A DNA stretch of 30,968 bases from JBBKWJ01 sp037968895 (GCA_037968895.1 JBBKWJ010000158.1:1-30968); one strand, 5' to 3'. Counted from the first letter of the stretch, positions 7,198 through 14,787 are shown. Translations and numbers: made by a program. Notes: a model not told the origin generated them from the letters alone.

Positions 7198-7200
7198 CCT
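7195..7200 (+). promoter_or_regulatory. Candidate -10 box TAGCCT overlapping the TetR stop codon
   Basis: TAGCCT begins with the TAG stop of the preceding gene and lies 8 nt before the HAD phosphatase ATG. The whole segment TAGCCTGCCCGCCTATG is almost identical to the one before aroH (27266-27282). Confidence 0.45.
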
Positions 7201-7208
7201 GCCCGCCT

Positions 7209-7967
7209 ATGACGACATGGGCTCTTGATCTCGACGGCGTGCTTTGGACGGGGAAAGAGCCAATCGCCGGATCCTCAGAGGCAGTATCGCTGCTACGAGA
7301 CGCGGGACACGACGTCATCTTCGTAACGAACAACTCGTTTGCCACGATTGATGAGCAAGAGAGCAAGCTCGCGTCGTTCGGAATAGAAGCCAACGGGCAC
7401 GTCGTGTCGTCAGCCCAGGCCGGGGCGTCTCTCGTCGAGCCGGGTCAGCGAGTGTTCGTGCTCGGGGGACCAGGAATTGTCGAGGCCGTGCTCGCAAGAG
7501 GAGGGGAAGTCATTACCGACGGGGTGAAGGCGGGAGTGGCCGATGCGGTTCTCGTCGGACTCGACTGGGAGCTCACCTACCACCGCCTTCTCGACGCGTC
7601 GCAACACGTGCGTGAAGGAGCACGGTTTATCGCGACCAATAACGACTCCAGCTACCCGACCGAGAACGGTCTCTATCCCGGAGCAGGCGCCCTTGTAGCC
7701 GCTGTCGCCGTTGCCTCAAACCAAACCCCGACTGTCGCGGGAAAGCCGCACTCTCCGATTGCCGACCTGGTTCGCCACCGTTTCGGGAGTGAAGGCATCA
7801 TGGTCGGCGACCGCGCCGATACCGACGGACTGTTCGCCCGATCGGTCGGGTACCGATTCGGCCTTGTGTTCTCCGGGGTCACAAGCATTGACGATCTTCC
7901 CCTCGACCCAACTCCAGATGTGACGGCCGACGACCTCCTCTCGCTCGTTCGTTCTGAATTGGCCTAG
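7209..7967 (+). CDS. HAD-superfamily IIA phosphatase (NagD/PGP-like)
   Basis: This encodes 252 residues. The HAD motifs are present: motif I DLDGVLW with catalytic Asp7 and Asp9, motif II FVTNNSF (39-45), the motif III lysine in AGKPHSPI, and motif IV MVGDRADTDGLFA. The large cap between motifs II and III (subclass IIA) fits the NagD/phosphoglycolate or glycerol-3-phosphate phosphatase group. Its position just before tlyA-nadK-recN matches M. tuberculosis Rv1692, reported as a glycerol-3-phosphate phosphatase in phospholipid turnover; the same role is a reasonable inference here. It is a cytoplasmic Mg-dependent enzyme. The start is supported by a leaderless-type promoter; no Shine-Dalgarno sequence is visible. 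It converges on the rhomboid gene with a 10-bp gap. Confidence 0.88.
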   Translation: MTTWALDLDGVLWTGKEPIAGSSEAVSLLRDAGHDVIFVTNNSFATIDEQESKLASFGIEANGHVVSSAQAGASLVEPGQRVFVLGGPGIVEAVLARGGEVITDGVKAGVADAVLVGLDWELTYHRLLDASQHVREGARFIATNNDSSYPTENGLYPGAGALVAAVAVASNQTPTVAGKPHSPIADLVRHRFGSEGIMVGDRADTDGLFARSVGYRFGLVFSGVTSIDDLPLDPTPDVTADDLLSLVRSELA

Positions 7968-7977
7968 TTGGTCTGGC

Positions 7978-8844
7978 CTAGTTGAGGTCGTTGTCGGCTC
8001 GCGATGGCAACCGTCGCTGGTCGTGAGGATGAATCCAGTCGGACGGGTGAGGGTATGGGCCGCGTCCAGCGCCACCAGTCGGGTCGGTGAACAGCCCATG
8101 AAGCGCGAGTCCGAGTAGGAACCCAAAGACGAAACCTACAACATGGGCCACCCACGCCACGGGGGACGACCCGCTGGTGAAGAACTGAAGGACAAACCAG
8201 CTGAGTAAGAACCAGCGGGCCCTGATGTCGACCACGATGAGAAACACGAGAGTTCTGATCGGTGCATCGGGGAACCAGGCGAGGTAGGCGCCCATGAGCC
8301 CGGCGATTGCTCCTGAAGCGCCGAGCACGGCAATCGTGCTCGATGGTTGGGCCGCGACATGGCCAAGCGTGGCGAAGATTCCGGAGACGAGATAGAACGC
8401 AGCGAATGGCACGTGGCCAACTCGGTCTTCGATGTTGTTGCCGAAGATCCAGAGAAACAGCATGTTCGAGGCCAGATGGGGCCAGCTTGTGTGAAGGAAT
8501 AGCGAGGTGATGAGCGAGAGAAGTACCAGCTTGTTGGGGAAGAGGGCTGGCCCTTCGTCGCCTGGCCCCGTCTGGCAACTTGCTCGATCGCCGCCTCCGT
8601 AGGTGTCTGCGACTTCGGAGATGGTTAGTGGCCGTCCCTGTTGGATCTCGCACGGCACCGCCGCAACTTCAAGGTTAAATCTGAGTTCGTGATCGATTCG
8701 AAAGTCGCCCGCATCAGTACTGACTACATCGATCTCGCCCCGCCCGCCCTGGGCGAAAACGAATGCACCAATACACAGCGCCATAATGATCCAGGTGACG
8801 AACGTGGTGCGTGACGTTGGGTTCTCGTCACGCAGCGGAAGCAT
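7978..8844 (-). CDS. Rhomboid-family intramembrane serine protease
   Basis: This encodes 288 residues. TM1 is at about 15-31. A long extracytoplasmic loop (32-105) holds Cys65 and Cys90. TM2 carries HLASNM (His123, Asn127, the HxxxN oxyanion motif), the catalytic serine lies in GASGAIAGLMGAY (Ser177) and the catalytic histidine in WVAHVVGF (His234). Seven or so membrane segments are visible, with a GLALHG helix end and a Pro/His-rich C-terminal tail. All catalytic residues of active rhomboids are present, so proteolysis within the membrane is expected; the substrate is unknown. The cysteine-bearing loop 1 is longer than in E. coli GlpG. The gene is divergent from the phasin-like gene and has TACGGT 6 nt before its ATG. 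Confidence 0.92.
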   Translation of the reverse strand: MLPLRDENPTSRTTFVTWIIMALCIGAFVFAQGGRGEIDVVSTDAGDFRIDHELRFNLEVAAVPCEIQQGRPLTISEVADTYGGGDRASCQTGPGDEGPALFPNKLVLLSLITSLFLHTSWPHLASNMLFLWIFGNNIEDRVGHVPFAAFYLVSGIFATLGHVAAQPSSTIAVLGASGAIAGLMGAYLAWFPDAPIRTLVFLIVVDIRARWFLLSWFVLQFFTSGSSPVAWVAHVVGFVFGFLLGLALHGLFTDPTGGAGRGPYPHPSDWIHPHDQRRLPSRADNDLN

Positions 8845-8850
8845 CCCCGC

Positions 8851-8856
8851 ACCGTA
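8851..8856 (-). promoter_or_regulatory. Candidate -10 box TACGGT for the rhomboid gene
   Basis: On the minus strand TACGGT is followed by GCGGGG and the ATG at 8844, so the mRNA would be leaderless or nearly so. A TTGACA present at 8865-8870 is too close to serve as its -35 box. Confidence 0.35.
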
Positions 8857-8899
8857 TCGAGATGTGTCAAATGTCGCAAAAGTTTGCAGGTGCTAACTA

Positions 8900-8928
8900 T
8901 TGCAAGCGCTAGCTGGTCTGCGTATAGT
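8900..8928 (+). promoter_or_regulatory. Promoter of the phasin-like gene (-35 TTGCAA, -10 TATAGT)
   Basis: TTGCAA (8900-8905) and TATAGT (8923-8928) are separated by exactly 17 bp. The expected transcription start is at about 8935-8936, where the ATG begins, so this is the clearest leaderless promoter in the window. An imperfect direct repeat (GCAGGTGCTA / GCAAGCGCTA) overlaps the -35 region. Confidence 0.65.
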
Positions 8929-8935
8929 AGTACGC

Positions 8936-9340
8936 ATGTTCACCACCGAAAACCTCATGAAACTTCCAGAGACCGCCATCGAGAACACTCGCAAGATGTT
9001 CGACGATGCCACCAAGCAGGCCGACGAGCTTCGCACCAAGTTTGAAACCATCGTAAAGAATGGCTTCGACATGGAGAACCTCGATCTTCCTAAGTTCGAC
9101 ATCCCAGGCGTCGACAGCGACAAGCTCGAAGCTGACGTCCGTTCGTTCGTCGAGAACGTCATGGGCTTCACCCTCGTGACCCGCCGTGAGCTCTCCGACC
9201 TCGAAGAGCGCGTCGAGAAGGCCGAAAAGGCACTCGCCAAGCAGGCCCCAGCAGCCAAGAAGGCCGCTCCTCGCAAGGCAGCCAAGAAGCCAGCAGCGAA
9301 GCGCAAGACGGTTGCGAAGGCCACCACTTCCGCCAAGTAA
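8936..9340 (+). CDS. Phasin-like protein with histone-like Lys/Ala tail
   Basis: This encodes 134 residues. Residues 1-95 are amphipathic helices (NLMKLPETAIENTRKMFDDATKQADELRTKF and later VTRRELSDLEERVEKAEKALAK, a coiled coil). Residues about 96-134 are a Lys/Ala/Pro-rich tail with AAKKAAPRKAAKK-type repeats. This resembles PhaF/PhaI-type phasins, which combine a granule-binding helix with a DNA-binding histone-like tail, and also actinobacterial nucleoid proteins with similar tails. No PHA synthase gene is in the window, so granule association is unproven. The strong promoter and strong terminator on either side suggest high monocistronic expression. The ATG at 8936 is set by the promoter; a longer reading would place the start upstream of the -10 box. 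Confidence 0.7.
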   Translation: MFTTENLMKLPETAIENTRKMFDDATKQADELRTKFETIVKNGFDMENLDLPKFDIPGVDSDKLEADVRSFVENVMGFTLVTRRELSDLEERVEKAEKALAKQAPAAKKAAPRKAAKKPAAKRKTVAKATTSAK

Positions 9341-9350
9341 TTCCACTTTT

Positions 9351-9367
9351 CTAAAGGTCCCCTTTAG
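9351..9367 (+). other. Small hairpin downstream of the phasin-like gene
   Basis: CTAAAGG-TCC-CCTTTAG, a perfect 7-bp stem with a 3-nt loop, begins 10 nt after the stop codon and directly precedes the strong terminator. It may protect the 3' end of the mRNA or act as a processing site. Confidence 0.5.
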
Positions 9368-9370
9368 CAA

Positions 9371-9408
9371 CTACCGCCCCGGACTTGTTCCGGGGCGGTA
9401 GCGTTTTT
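9371..9408 (+). terminator. Strong intrinsic terminator between the phasin-like gene and tlyA
   Basis: The 13-bp GC-rich stem CTACCGCCCCGGA / TCCGGGGCGGTAG has a CTTGT loop and is followed by TTTTT at 9404-9408. The T run ends 4 nt before the tlyA start codon. Confidence 0.92.
9399..9404 (+). promoter_or_regulatory. Candidate -10 box TAGCGT for tlyA, inside the terminator
   Basis: TAGCGT sits in the descending arm and first T of the terminator, 8 nt before the tlyA ATG. It fits the TANNNT pattern seen before other unit-leading genes. No convincing -35 box is visible. Confidence 0.35.
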
Positions 9409-9412
9409 GCCC

Positions 9413-10231
9413 ATGACCGCCAGACGCCGACTTGACGCTGAGCTTGTGCGACGCTCGCTGGTAGCCAGCCGCGAGGCGGCCCGCCGAGAGATCGAAGCCG
9501 ACAACGTCATGGTTGGTGGCGCCATCGCGGCGAAGCCGGCGCGGCTTGTACTTCCCTCTGACGACGTGCAATTGATCGGACCGCCCCCCAAATTCGTGAG
9601 CCGGGCCGGCGGCAAGCTTGAGGGTGCCCTCGATGGATTTGGCGTCGATCCAGCCGGGCTGCACTGCCTTGACGCGGGTTCGTCAACCGGTGGTTTCACT
9701 GATTGCTTGCTCCAGCGGAAGGCCCATCGCGTCGACGCGATCGACGTCGGAACCAATCAACTCCACGAGAAGGTGCGAGCAAATCGCCGTGTCAAGGTCA
9801 GGGAGCAGACCGACATCCGGACGGTGACGCTCGAAATGATCGACGGCCCTGTCGATCTGGTGGTCGGTGACCTCTCGTTCATCTCCCTCCGGGCCGTGCT
9901 CGATACTCTCGTTGGCCTGGCCAAGCCTGACGCTCGGCTTCTCCTCCTCGTCAAGCCGCAATTCGAGGCTGGCCGCCAAGAGGCGTCGAAGAACAAGGGC
10001 ATCATCCGTGATCCAGAGATCTGGCGCCGGGTCATACATGAGGTTGCAACTGAGTCGATGCGCGTCGGAGCTGGCATGATTGACGTCATGACGTCACCGG
10101 TGCGGGGCACGGCAGGAAACACAGAGTTCATTGGGCATTTCGTTGTCGGCGCCGATCAGTCGCCCGACCTCGAACACAGAGTCGATGCTGTGATCGATGC
10201 CGTGATTGCGTCACTTGATGAGGCTTCGTGA
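9413..10231 (+). CDS. tlyA: TlyA-family rRNA 2'-O-methyltransferase
   Basis: This encodes 272 residues. An S4 RNA-binding domain occupies about residues 1-58 (RRLDAELVRRSLVASREAARREIEADNVMVGG), followed by KFVSRAGGKLE and an FtsJ-like methyltransferase domain with the SAM-binding motif DAGSSTGGFTD (87-97). VDLVVGDLSFISL and LLLLVKPQFEAG supply the Asp and Lys of the K-D-K-E catalytic set. The mycobacterial protein methylates cytidines in 16S and 23S rRNA at the subunit interface, and its loss gives capreomycin resistance. Length and order match the family. The next gene, nadK, overlaps as GTGA. The ATG lies 4 nt after a terminator T run, so there is no room for a leader or Shine-Dalgarno sequence downstream of the terminator. 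Confidence 0.95.
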   Translation: MTARRRLDAELVRRSLVASREAARREIEADNVMVGGAIAAKPARLVLPSDDVQLIGPPPKFVSRAGGKLEGALDGFGVDPAGLHCLDAGSSTGGFTDCLLQRKAHRVDAIDVGTNQLHEKVRANRRVKVREQTDIRTVTLEMIDGPVDLVVGDLSFISLRAVLDTLVGLAKPDARLLLLVKPQFEAGRQEASKNKGIIRDPEIWRRVIHEVATESMRVGAGMIDVMTSPVRGTAGNTEFIGHFVVGADQSPDLEHRVDAVIDAVIASLDEAS

Positions 10232-11076
10232 CGAGCCTCACTCTTGTTGTTCACCATTTTCGCGGTGAGGTAACCGAGCTTGCGGCGAAAGCGATTGCGT
10301 GGTGTGACAACGCCGGGATTCGTGTGATTATGGATCCCGAAGACGCTGAGGTCGTTGAGCGGCCCGACCTTGCTTCCTCGCTTGACGAACTCCAGAGCGC
10401 CGATATTTGCCTCAGCCTTGGGGGAGACGGCACAATCCTGAGGGCAGTCCAGCTTGTTGGATGGTCGGGTGTTCCAATACTTGGACTCAACGCCGGCCGA
10501 CTCGGCTATCTCACCGAGTTTGACCCATCGCAGCTCGACGAAGCCCTAGAGATGTGGAGCAAGGGCGAACTTCGCATCGATCACCGCATGTTGCTCAACG
10601 TGACCATCGAGTCAGACCGCCAATCGGTTTCGGGTTTTGCTCTTAACGAGGTTGTCGTCGATCGGGCCGAGAGCGGCCACACAGTCAGAGTTGAAGCCCT
10701 CATCAATGACCGCTCGTTTACTACCTTTCTTGCCGACGGCATCATTGTGTCGACGCCAACTGGCAGCACCGCATACTCGCTGTCAGCCGGTGGTCCAATT
10801 GTTGAGCCGTCATCCACTGCAATCTTGCTGACGCCCGTAGCGCCTCACATGGTCTTCGACCGGACAATGGTGCTCAATGGCAATTCGACAGTCGAGCTGA
10901 AGGTTGAGGGCTATCGGGCCGCTGCAGTCACGCTCGATGGGCGTCAAGTTGCAACTCTCGAGCCAGGCGAATCGATTCGCTGCAGCTCGGCTGACGTCGC
11001 CGCCAAGTTCCTCGTTACCGGTGAGCGCGACTTCCACTCCATCCTCAAGGAGAAGTTCGGTCTCACTGACCGGTAG
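10228..11076 (+). CDS. nadK: NAD kinase
   Basis: This encodes 282 residues from a GTG that overlaps the tlyA stop. Signature motifs are present: LGGDGTIL (GGDGT at 65-69), GRLGYL, the NE pair in FALNEVVVDR (Asn140-Glu141), and STPTGSTAYSLSAGGPI, the NAD-binding segment. The enzyme phosphorylates NAD to NADP, using ATP or polyphosphate in actinobacteria. The tlyA-ppnK-recN order is conserved in mycobacteria. The length is normal for the family. It is likely co-transcribed with tlyA and recN (6-nt gap before recN). Confidence 0.96.
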   Translation: MTSLTLVVHHFRGEVTELAAKAIAWCDNAGIRVIMDPEDAEVVERPDLASSLDELQSADICLSLGGDGTILRAVQLVGWSGVPILGLNAGRLGYLTEFDPSQLDEALEMWSKGELRIDHRMLLNVTIESDRQSVSGFALNEVVVDRAESGHTVRVEALINDRSFTTFLADGIIVSTPTGSTAYSLSAGGPIVEPSSTAILLTPVAPHMVFDRTMVLNGNSTVELKVEGYRAAAVTLDGRQVATLEPGESIRCSSADVAAKFLVTGERDFHSILKEKFGLTDR

Positions 11077-11082
11077 GTCCTC

Positions 11083-12681
11083 ATGCTTGTCGAACTTGTT
11101 GTCAGTGACCTCGGCGTCATTGATCAGATGTCGCTCACATTCCCCGGCGGTCTGATTGCGCTCACCGGCGAAACGGGTGCCGGCAAAACCCTCCTTATCG
11201 ACGCCATTTCGCTCCTTATGGGTGGTCGGGCCGAGCCAGGTTTGGTGCGGGCTGGAGCCGAACAGGCGTCAATCGACGGACGGTTCATTCGAGACGGCGA
11301 GGAGTATGTGCTGTCGCGGGTCGTGCCAGCCGATGGTCGATCCCGGGCCTACATCAACGGCCGACCAGCCACCGTCGGGGCGTTGGCTGAACTCGGAGCG
11401 ACCCTGGTTGATCTTCACGGTCAGCACTCGCACCAATCGCTGCTAGGGGTCGAGGCGCAGCGCCGGGCTCTCGACACGTTCGGCAAAGTCAATCTTGCGC
11501 CCTACGAGGCGGCGAAAGCCGCGCTCCGTGAGGTCAACTCGAAACTCGACGAACTTGGTGGCGATCCTCGGGCCAGAGCCAGGGAACTCGACCTCATCCG
11601 CTACCAAGTTGACGAACTCGACGCCGCCCAAATCAACGACCCGAGCGAGCTCGATGCTCTGGCCGAGCGGGAAGATGGCTTGGCAAACGCGGTTGAGTAT
11701 CAGGAGGCAGCAAGTCGAGCGCTCGACCTTTTGGCCGGAGGCTCAGACGAATCAGATCTCTCGGCTCGAGATGGTGTGGCCAAGGCGATTGCATTGCTTG
11801 ACCAGCGAGGCCCGTTCGCCGAGATCGTTGCCCGACTACGAGACCTCCTCGCCGAAACCGACGATCTGTCTGACACCTTGAGGTCGGCGGGTGACCTCAT
11901 CGAGCGCGATCCAGACGAGTTGGCTCGAGTGCGAGCGAGGCGACAAGAACTTCGCGACTTGTGCCGAAAGTATGGCGACACGCTTGAGGCCGTCATGGCC
12001 GAGCACGCCTCGCTCAGCGAACGGTTCGACGAGCTGGTGTCATACGACGAACGAGCGGCGGCCCTCGATGGTCAGCGGGCTGAAGCAGAAGCGGAGGTCG
12101 CCAAAGAGGCAAAGAAGGTTGGTGCGAAGCGCCGGAAGGCTGCCCCCAAGCTTGGCGCTGCCATCGAGAAATACTTGCCCGAACTCGCGATGCCAAAGGC
12201 CAAGGTTGGCATCTCGGCTGACGGTGACGACGGTGCACGGGTCGAATTCCAGCTCTCGGCAAACCCTGGTTCGCCGCTTCAACCACTGGCGAAAGTTGCC
12301 TCAGGCGGCGAACTCGCTCGGGCCATGCTCGCGCTTCGCAGCGTATTGTCCGATGCCCCGCCAATTCTTGTATTCGACGAGGTCGACGCTGGTATCGGCG
12401 GCCAGGCTGGTTTCGCCGTCGGACGGGCCCTTGCCGCCCTTGGCGACCGTCACCAGGTATTGGTAGTCACTCACCTGCCTCAAGTCGCGGCGTTCGCCGA
12501 CTGCCACCTGGCTGTCGAGAAGCGTCAAGGAGACGACACGACGGTGTCTGAGATTCGGGCCCTTGAAGGCGAAGATCGAGTGAGCGAACTGGCCAGGATG
12601 CTCTCCGGTCAGCCTGATTCCGCCGCCGCTCGTCAGCACGCCTCCGAGCTGCTCACCGAAGCAGCCTCACAACACAAGTAG
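11083..12681 (+). CDS. recN: DNA repair protein RecN
   Basis: This encodes 532 residues, slightly shorter than typical RecN (about 550-590). The Walker A motif is GETGAGKT (29-36); the N-terminal block DLGVIDQMSLTFPGGLIALTGETG is characteristic. The middle is an SMC-like coiled coil with DLHGQHSHQSLLG early in it. Near the C-terminus are the ABC signature ASGGELARAMLAL, Walker B ILVFDEVDAGIGG, and VVTHLPQVAAFADCHLAVEK. RecN is an SMC-family ATPase acting early in double-strand break repair with RecA. It ends the tlyA-nadK-recN operon and is followed by a hairpin shared with a convergent gene. Confidence 0.96.
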   Translation: MLVELVVSDLGVIDQMSLTFPGGLIALTGETGAGKTLLIDAISLLMGGRAEPGLVRAGAEQASIDGRFIRDGEEYVLSRVVPADGRSRAYINGRPATVGALAELGATLVDLHGQHSHQSLLGVEAQRRALDTFGKVNLAPYEAAKAALREVNSKLDELGGDPRARARELDLIRYQVDELDAAQINDPSELDALAEREDGLANAVEYQEAASRALDLLAGGSDESDLSARDGVAKAIALLDQRGPFAEIVARLRDLLAETDDLSDTLRSAGDLIERDPDELARVRARRQELRDLCRKYGDTLEAVMAEHASLSERFDELVSYDERAAALDGQRAEAEAEVAKEAKKVGAKRRKAAPKLGAAIEKYLPELAMPKAKVGISADGDDGARVEFQLSANPGSPLQPLAKVASGGELARAMLALRSVLSDAPPILVFDEVDAGIGGQAGFAVGRALAALGDRHQVLVVTHLPQVAAFADCHLAVEKRQGDDTTVSEIRALEGEDRVSELARMLSGQPDSAAARQHASELLTEAASQHK

Positions 12682-12683
12682 CC

Positions 12684-12720
12684 CGAACGGTTCGGGGTCT
12701 GACCCCAAGCCGTTCGTTTT
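12684..12720. terminator. Bidirectional hairpin after recN containing GGGGTCTGACCCC
   Basis: Outer arms CGAACGG (12684-12690) and CCGTTCG (12710-12716) enclose GGGGTC-T-GACCCC (12694-12706). TTTT follows on the plus strand; the minus-strand gene's TAA lies at 12719-12721. It probably terminates recN and may act on the convergent gene as well. Confidence 0.75.
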
Positions 12721-13372
12721 AGAGCAGGGCGGCGACCGAGGCACTCACATCGTCTGTCAGCGACTCGGCGTTGGCCTCGATCGAATCGAGAACGGTCGAA
12801 AGCGCTTCTTCGACCTGGCTCGTGCCCTCAGCAGCAAAGGCCAGCCTTGGGCGGCGCGACAGAATGCGCTGGATCCGAGCGGCCACGATGCCGACGTCGC
12901 CAAGCGATTCGGGCATCGGCCATGACGCAACGTCGTCGAGGTGCTCGCCCCAGGCGTCGTTGTCAGGGGCATTGACCATCGGCAGTAGCTCGGCTCTGAC
13001 GAGTTCGACGGCTCCGAGGGCCTGGCTTACGGCGGCCCGGTTGTGCGCAGCGCCGAGGAGCACGCCATCGAGCAGTAGCTCGGGCCCGATGTGCGCAACC
13101 GCACGGCTCGCGCCCCGGCTCAGCTCTGAGCCAACCAGAGCCGACCCCACTGTGCGCTGCCACTCAAGGAAGAGCCGGTGGCTATGAAACACTTCGTCGG
13201 TTCGGTAGTGCAGCGTGACGCCTCCGTCGACGCCCACATTGCCGCTCGGGCGGCGTAGCCGGTAGCGCCGCATGGCGGCGAGGTCGGGCAGCGTGGCGCC
13301 AAGGCCAACGAGTTCGGCTGGCTCGTGATGAGAAAGCCGATCAACTACGCAGACGTGGGCACCAAAGTTCAC
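12719..13372 (-). CDS. AcpH-like (acyl carrier protein phosphodiesterase-like) protein
   Basis: This encodes 217 residues from a GTG at 13372 that overlaps the stop of the serine hydrolase (GTGA). The layout recalls ACP phosphodiesterase/AcpH-type HD-like proteins: VNFGAHVCVVDRLS at the start (compare MNFLAHLxLA), GATLPDL, GVTLHYRTDEVFHSHRLFLEW (the GIxLHRxxDxFxxxHP-like segment) and SRAVAHIGPELLLDGVLL (compare DxxFDHxL). Candidate metal ligands are His and Asp in LHYRTDEVFHSH. Similarity is remote and the C-terminal third is unassigned, so the activity is uncertain; the gene is better called AcpH-like. There is no signal peptide. A longer reading would extend into the hydrolase gene and is rejected. 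Confidence 0.6.
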   Translation of the reverse strand: MNFGAHVCVVDRLSHHEPAELVGLGATLPDLAAMRRYRLRRPSGNVGVDGGVTLHYRTDEVFHSHRLFLEWQRTVGSALVGSELSRGASRAVAHIGPELLLDGVLLGAAHNRAAVSQALGAVELVRAELLPMVNAPDNDAWGEHLDDVASWPMPESLGDVGIVAARIQRILSRRPRLAFAAEGTSQVEEALSTVLDSIEANAESLTDDVSASVAALL

Positions 13373-14637
13373 GAGTCGATAGCGCCGTAGATGATGGCCT
13401 TCAACTCTTGGCGGCTCGGGTATGCCGACGACGGCATCAGCTGGGTGAAGCCGATCACGATGAGGCCTTCGGACGGATCGATCCAGAAGAGGGTGGATGC
13501 GGCGCCGCCCCACGCAAACTCGCCAGGCGAGGTCAAGACGCCAGCCTTCGCGGGGTCAAGGACAACCGAGAATCCCAGGCCGAAGCCGATGCCGTCGTAG
13601 CTCGTTTCGGAGAATACTGGCTGGCCCATTGACACCAGGTCGCCGCCCGTTGGGAGGTGGTTTGAGGCCATGTATTGGACCGTCTTGCGCCCCAGAATTC
13701 TGACTCCATCCACGGTCCCGCCGCCGAGCAGCATCGAGCAGAACCGGTGGTAGTCGGTCAGGGTCGACATGAGGCCGCCGCCGCCGGACAAGAACTCTGG
13801 CTTTGAGCGTGCCGTGGCCTTGTCATCATTGCCTTCGAGCCTGAGCATCTTGGTGTCTGGGTCGGCGCCTTCGGGCACACCGAATGGGCTGAGTGATGGA
13901 TGTACGTAGTTGGTTGCGAGTCGATCGGCTTTGTCGTCGGGAACGAAGAAGCCGGTATCGACCATGCCGAGTGGGTCGAAAATGTGTTGCTGGAAGTACT
14001 CATCGAGCGGTTGGCCGCTGATGAGCTCGACGAGGTGTCCGCACACATCAGTAGAAACGCTGTAGGCCCAGCGTGAGCCAGGGGAGAACAGGAGCGGGAT
14101 ATCGGCCAACTTCTCGCACATGTCGGCCAACGAGGTTGCTGGGCTGCTGATGCCGCTCCTGCGGTAGAGCGCGTCGACGGGGTGGTTGCCGATGAATCCG
14201 TAGGTAAGGCCAGAGGTGTGACGCAAGAGATCTTGCACGGTCATCTCTCGCTCAGGGTGCACAGTGTGGAAGTTGGCTGGAGTGCCGTCTTGCCAGACCT
14301 TGAGATTGGCCCATGAAGGAATAAATTTTGAGACGGGGTCGGTGAGTTGGAAGCGACCCTGCTCGTAGAGCTGCATCAACGCCACCGAGGTGATGGGCTT
14401 CGACATCGAATAGATGCGGACGATCGTGTCAATCTCCATCGGGCGTTGTTCTTCAACGTCAGCGAAGCCTTGTGCCGAAAGGTGCGCCACTTTGCCGCCT
14501 CTCGAAACAACGAGCGAGAAGCCTGGGTATCGGCCGCTGTCGAGATAGTTCGAGGAGATGTGGTTTTCGATGTTGGCGAGTCGGTCGGCGTTGAGCCCAA
14601 CCGTGCCAGGGTCGACGAGGTCAAAAGATGCTGCCAT
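13369..14637 (-). CDS. Serine hydrolase, beta-lactamase/class C (EstB-like) family
   Basis: This encodes 422 residues. The nucleophile motif SMSK (Ser77, Lys80) is preceded by TIVRIYSMSKPITSVALMQLYEQG, typical of class C-like esterases. WAYSVSTDVCG (Tyr192) is the YxN-equivalent, and FAWGGAASTLFWIDP supplies the third motif (GGA in place of HxG/KTG). DLLRHTSGLTYGF is also characteristic. The protein has no signal peptide, so it is probably a cytoplasmic esterase or lactonase rather than a periplasmic beta-lactamase. Substrate unknown. It is the first gene of a two-gene minus-strand unit with the AcpH-like gene, placed between recN and pyrG, and is divergent from pyrG. Confidence 0.9.
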   Translation of the reverse strand: MAASFDLVDPGTVGLNADRLANIENHISSNYLDSGRYPGFSLVVSRGGKVAHLSAQGFADVEEQRPMEIDTIVRIYSMSKPITSVALMQLYEQGRFQLTDPVSKFIPSWANLKVWQDGTPANFHTVHPEREMTVQDLLRHTSGLTYGFIGNHPVDALYRRSGISSPATSLADMCEKLADIPLLFSPGSRWAYSVSTDVCGHLVELISGQPLDEYFQQHIFDPLGMVDTGFFVPDDKADRLATNYVHPSLSPFGVPEGADPDTKMLRLEGNDDKATARSKPEFLSGGGGLMSTLTDYHRFCSMLLGGGTVDGVRILGRKTVQYMASNHLPTGGDLVSMGQPVFSETSYDGIGFGLGFSVVLDPAKAGVLTSPGEFAWGGAASTLFWIDPSEGLIVIGFTQLMPSSAYPSRQELKAIIYGAIDS

Positions 14638-14787
14638 AGGGCGTAATCTTGCTTGCTCAGCCGAGGTTCTGCCAATCCGCGGCGATTGTCTGGCGCTTTC
14701 GGGCCGCGGGCCGCGAAAATGCCGTTACCTTGGTGCAGCGGAGTTGTAGGAGCGGTAGCTGTGCCGCGTGAGCCGTCAGGGGCACCC

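Noticed and set aside
8865..8870. TTGACA on the minus strand as the rhomboid -35 box
   Set aside because: The spacing to the only suitable -10 box is about 8 bp, far from 16-18 bp.
9371..9408. Riboswitch or attenuator leader for tlyA
   Set aside because: There is a single simple hairpin with no alternative pairing or conserved aptamer-like structure; a plain terminator is simpler.
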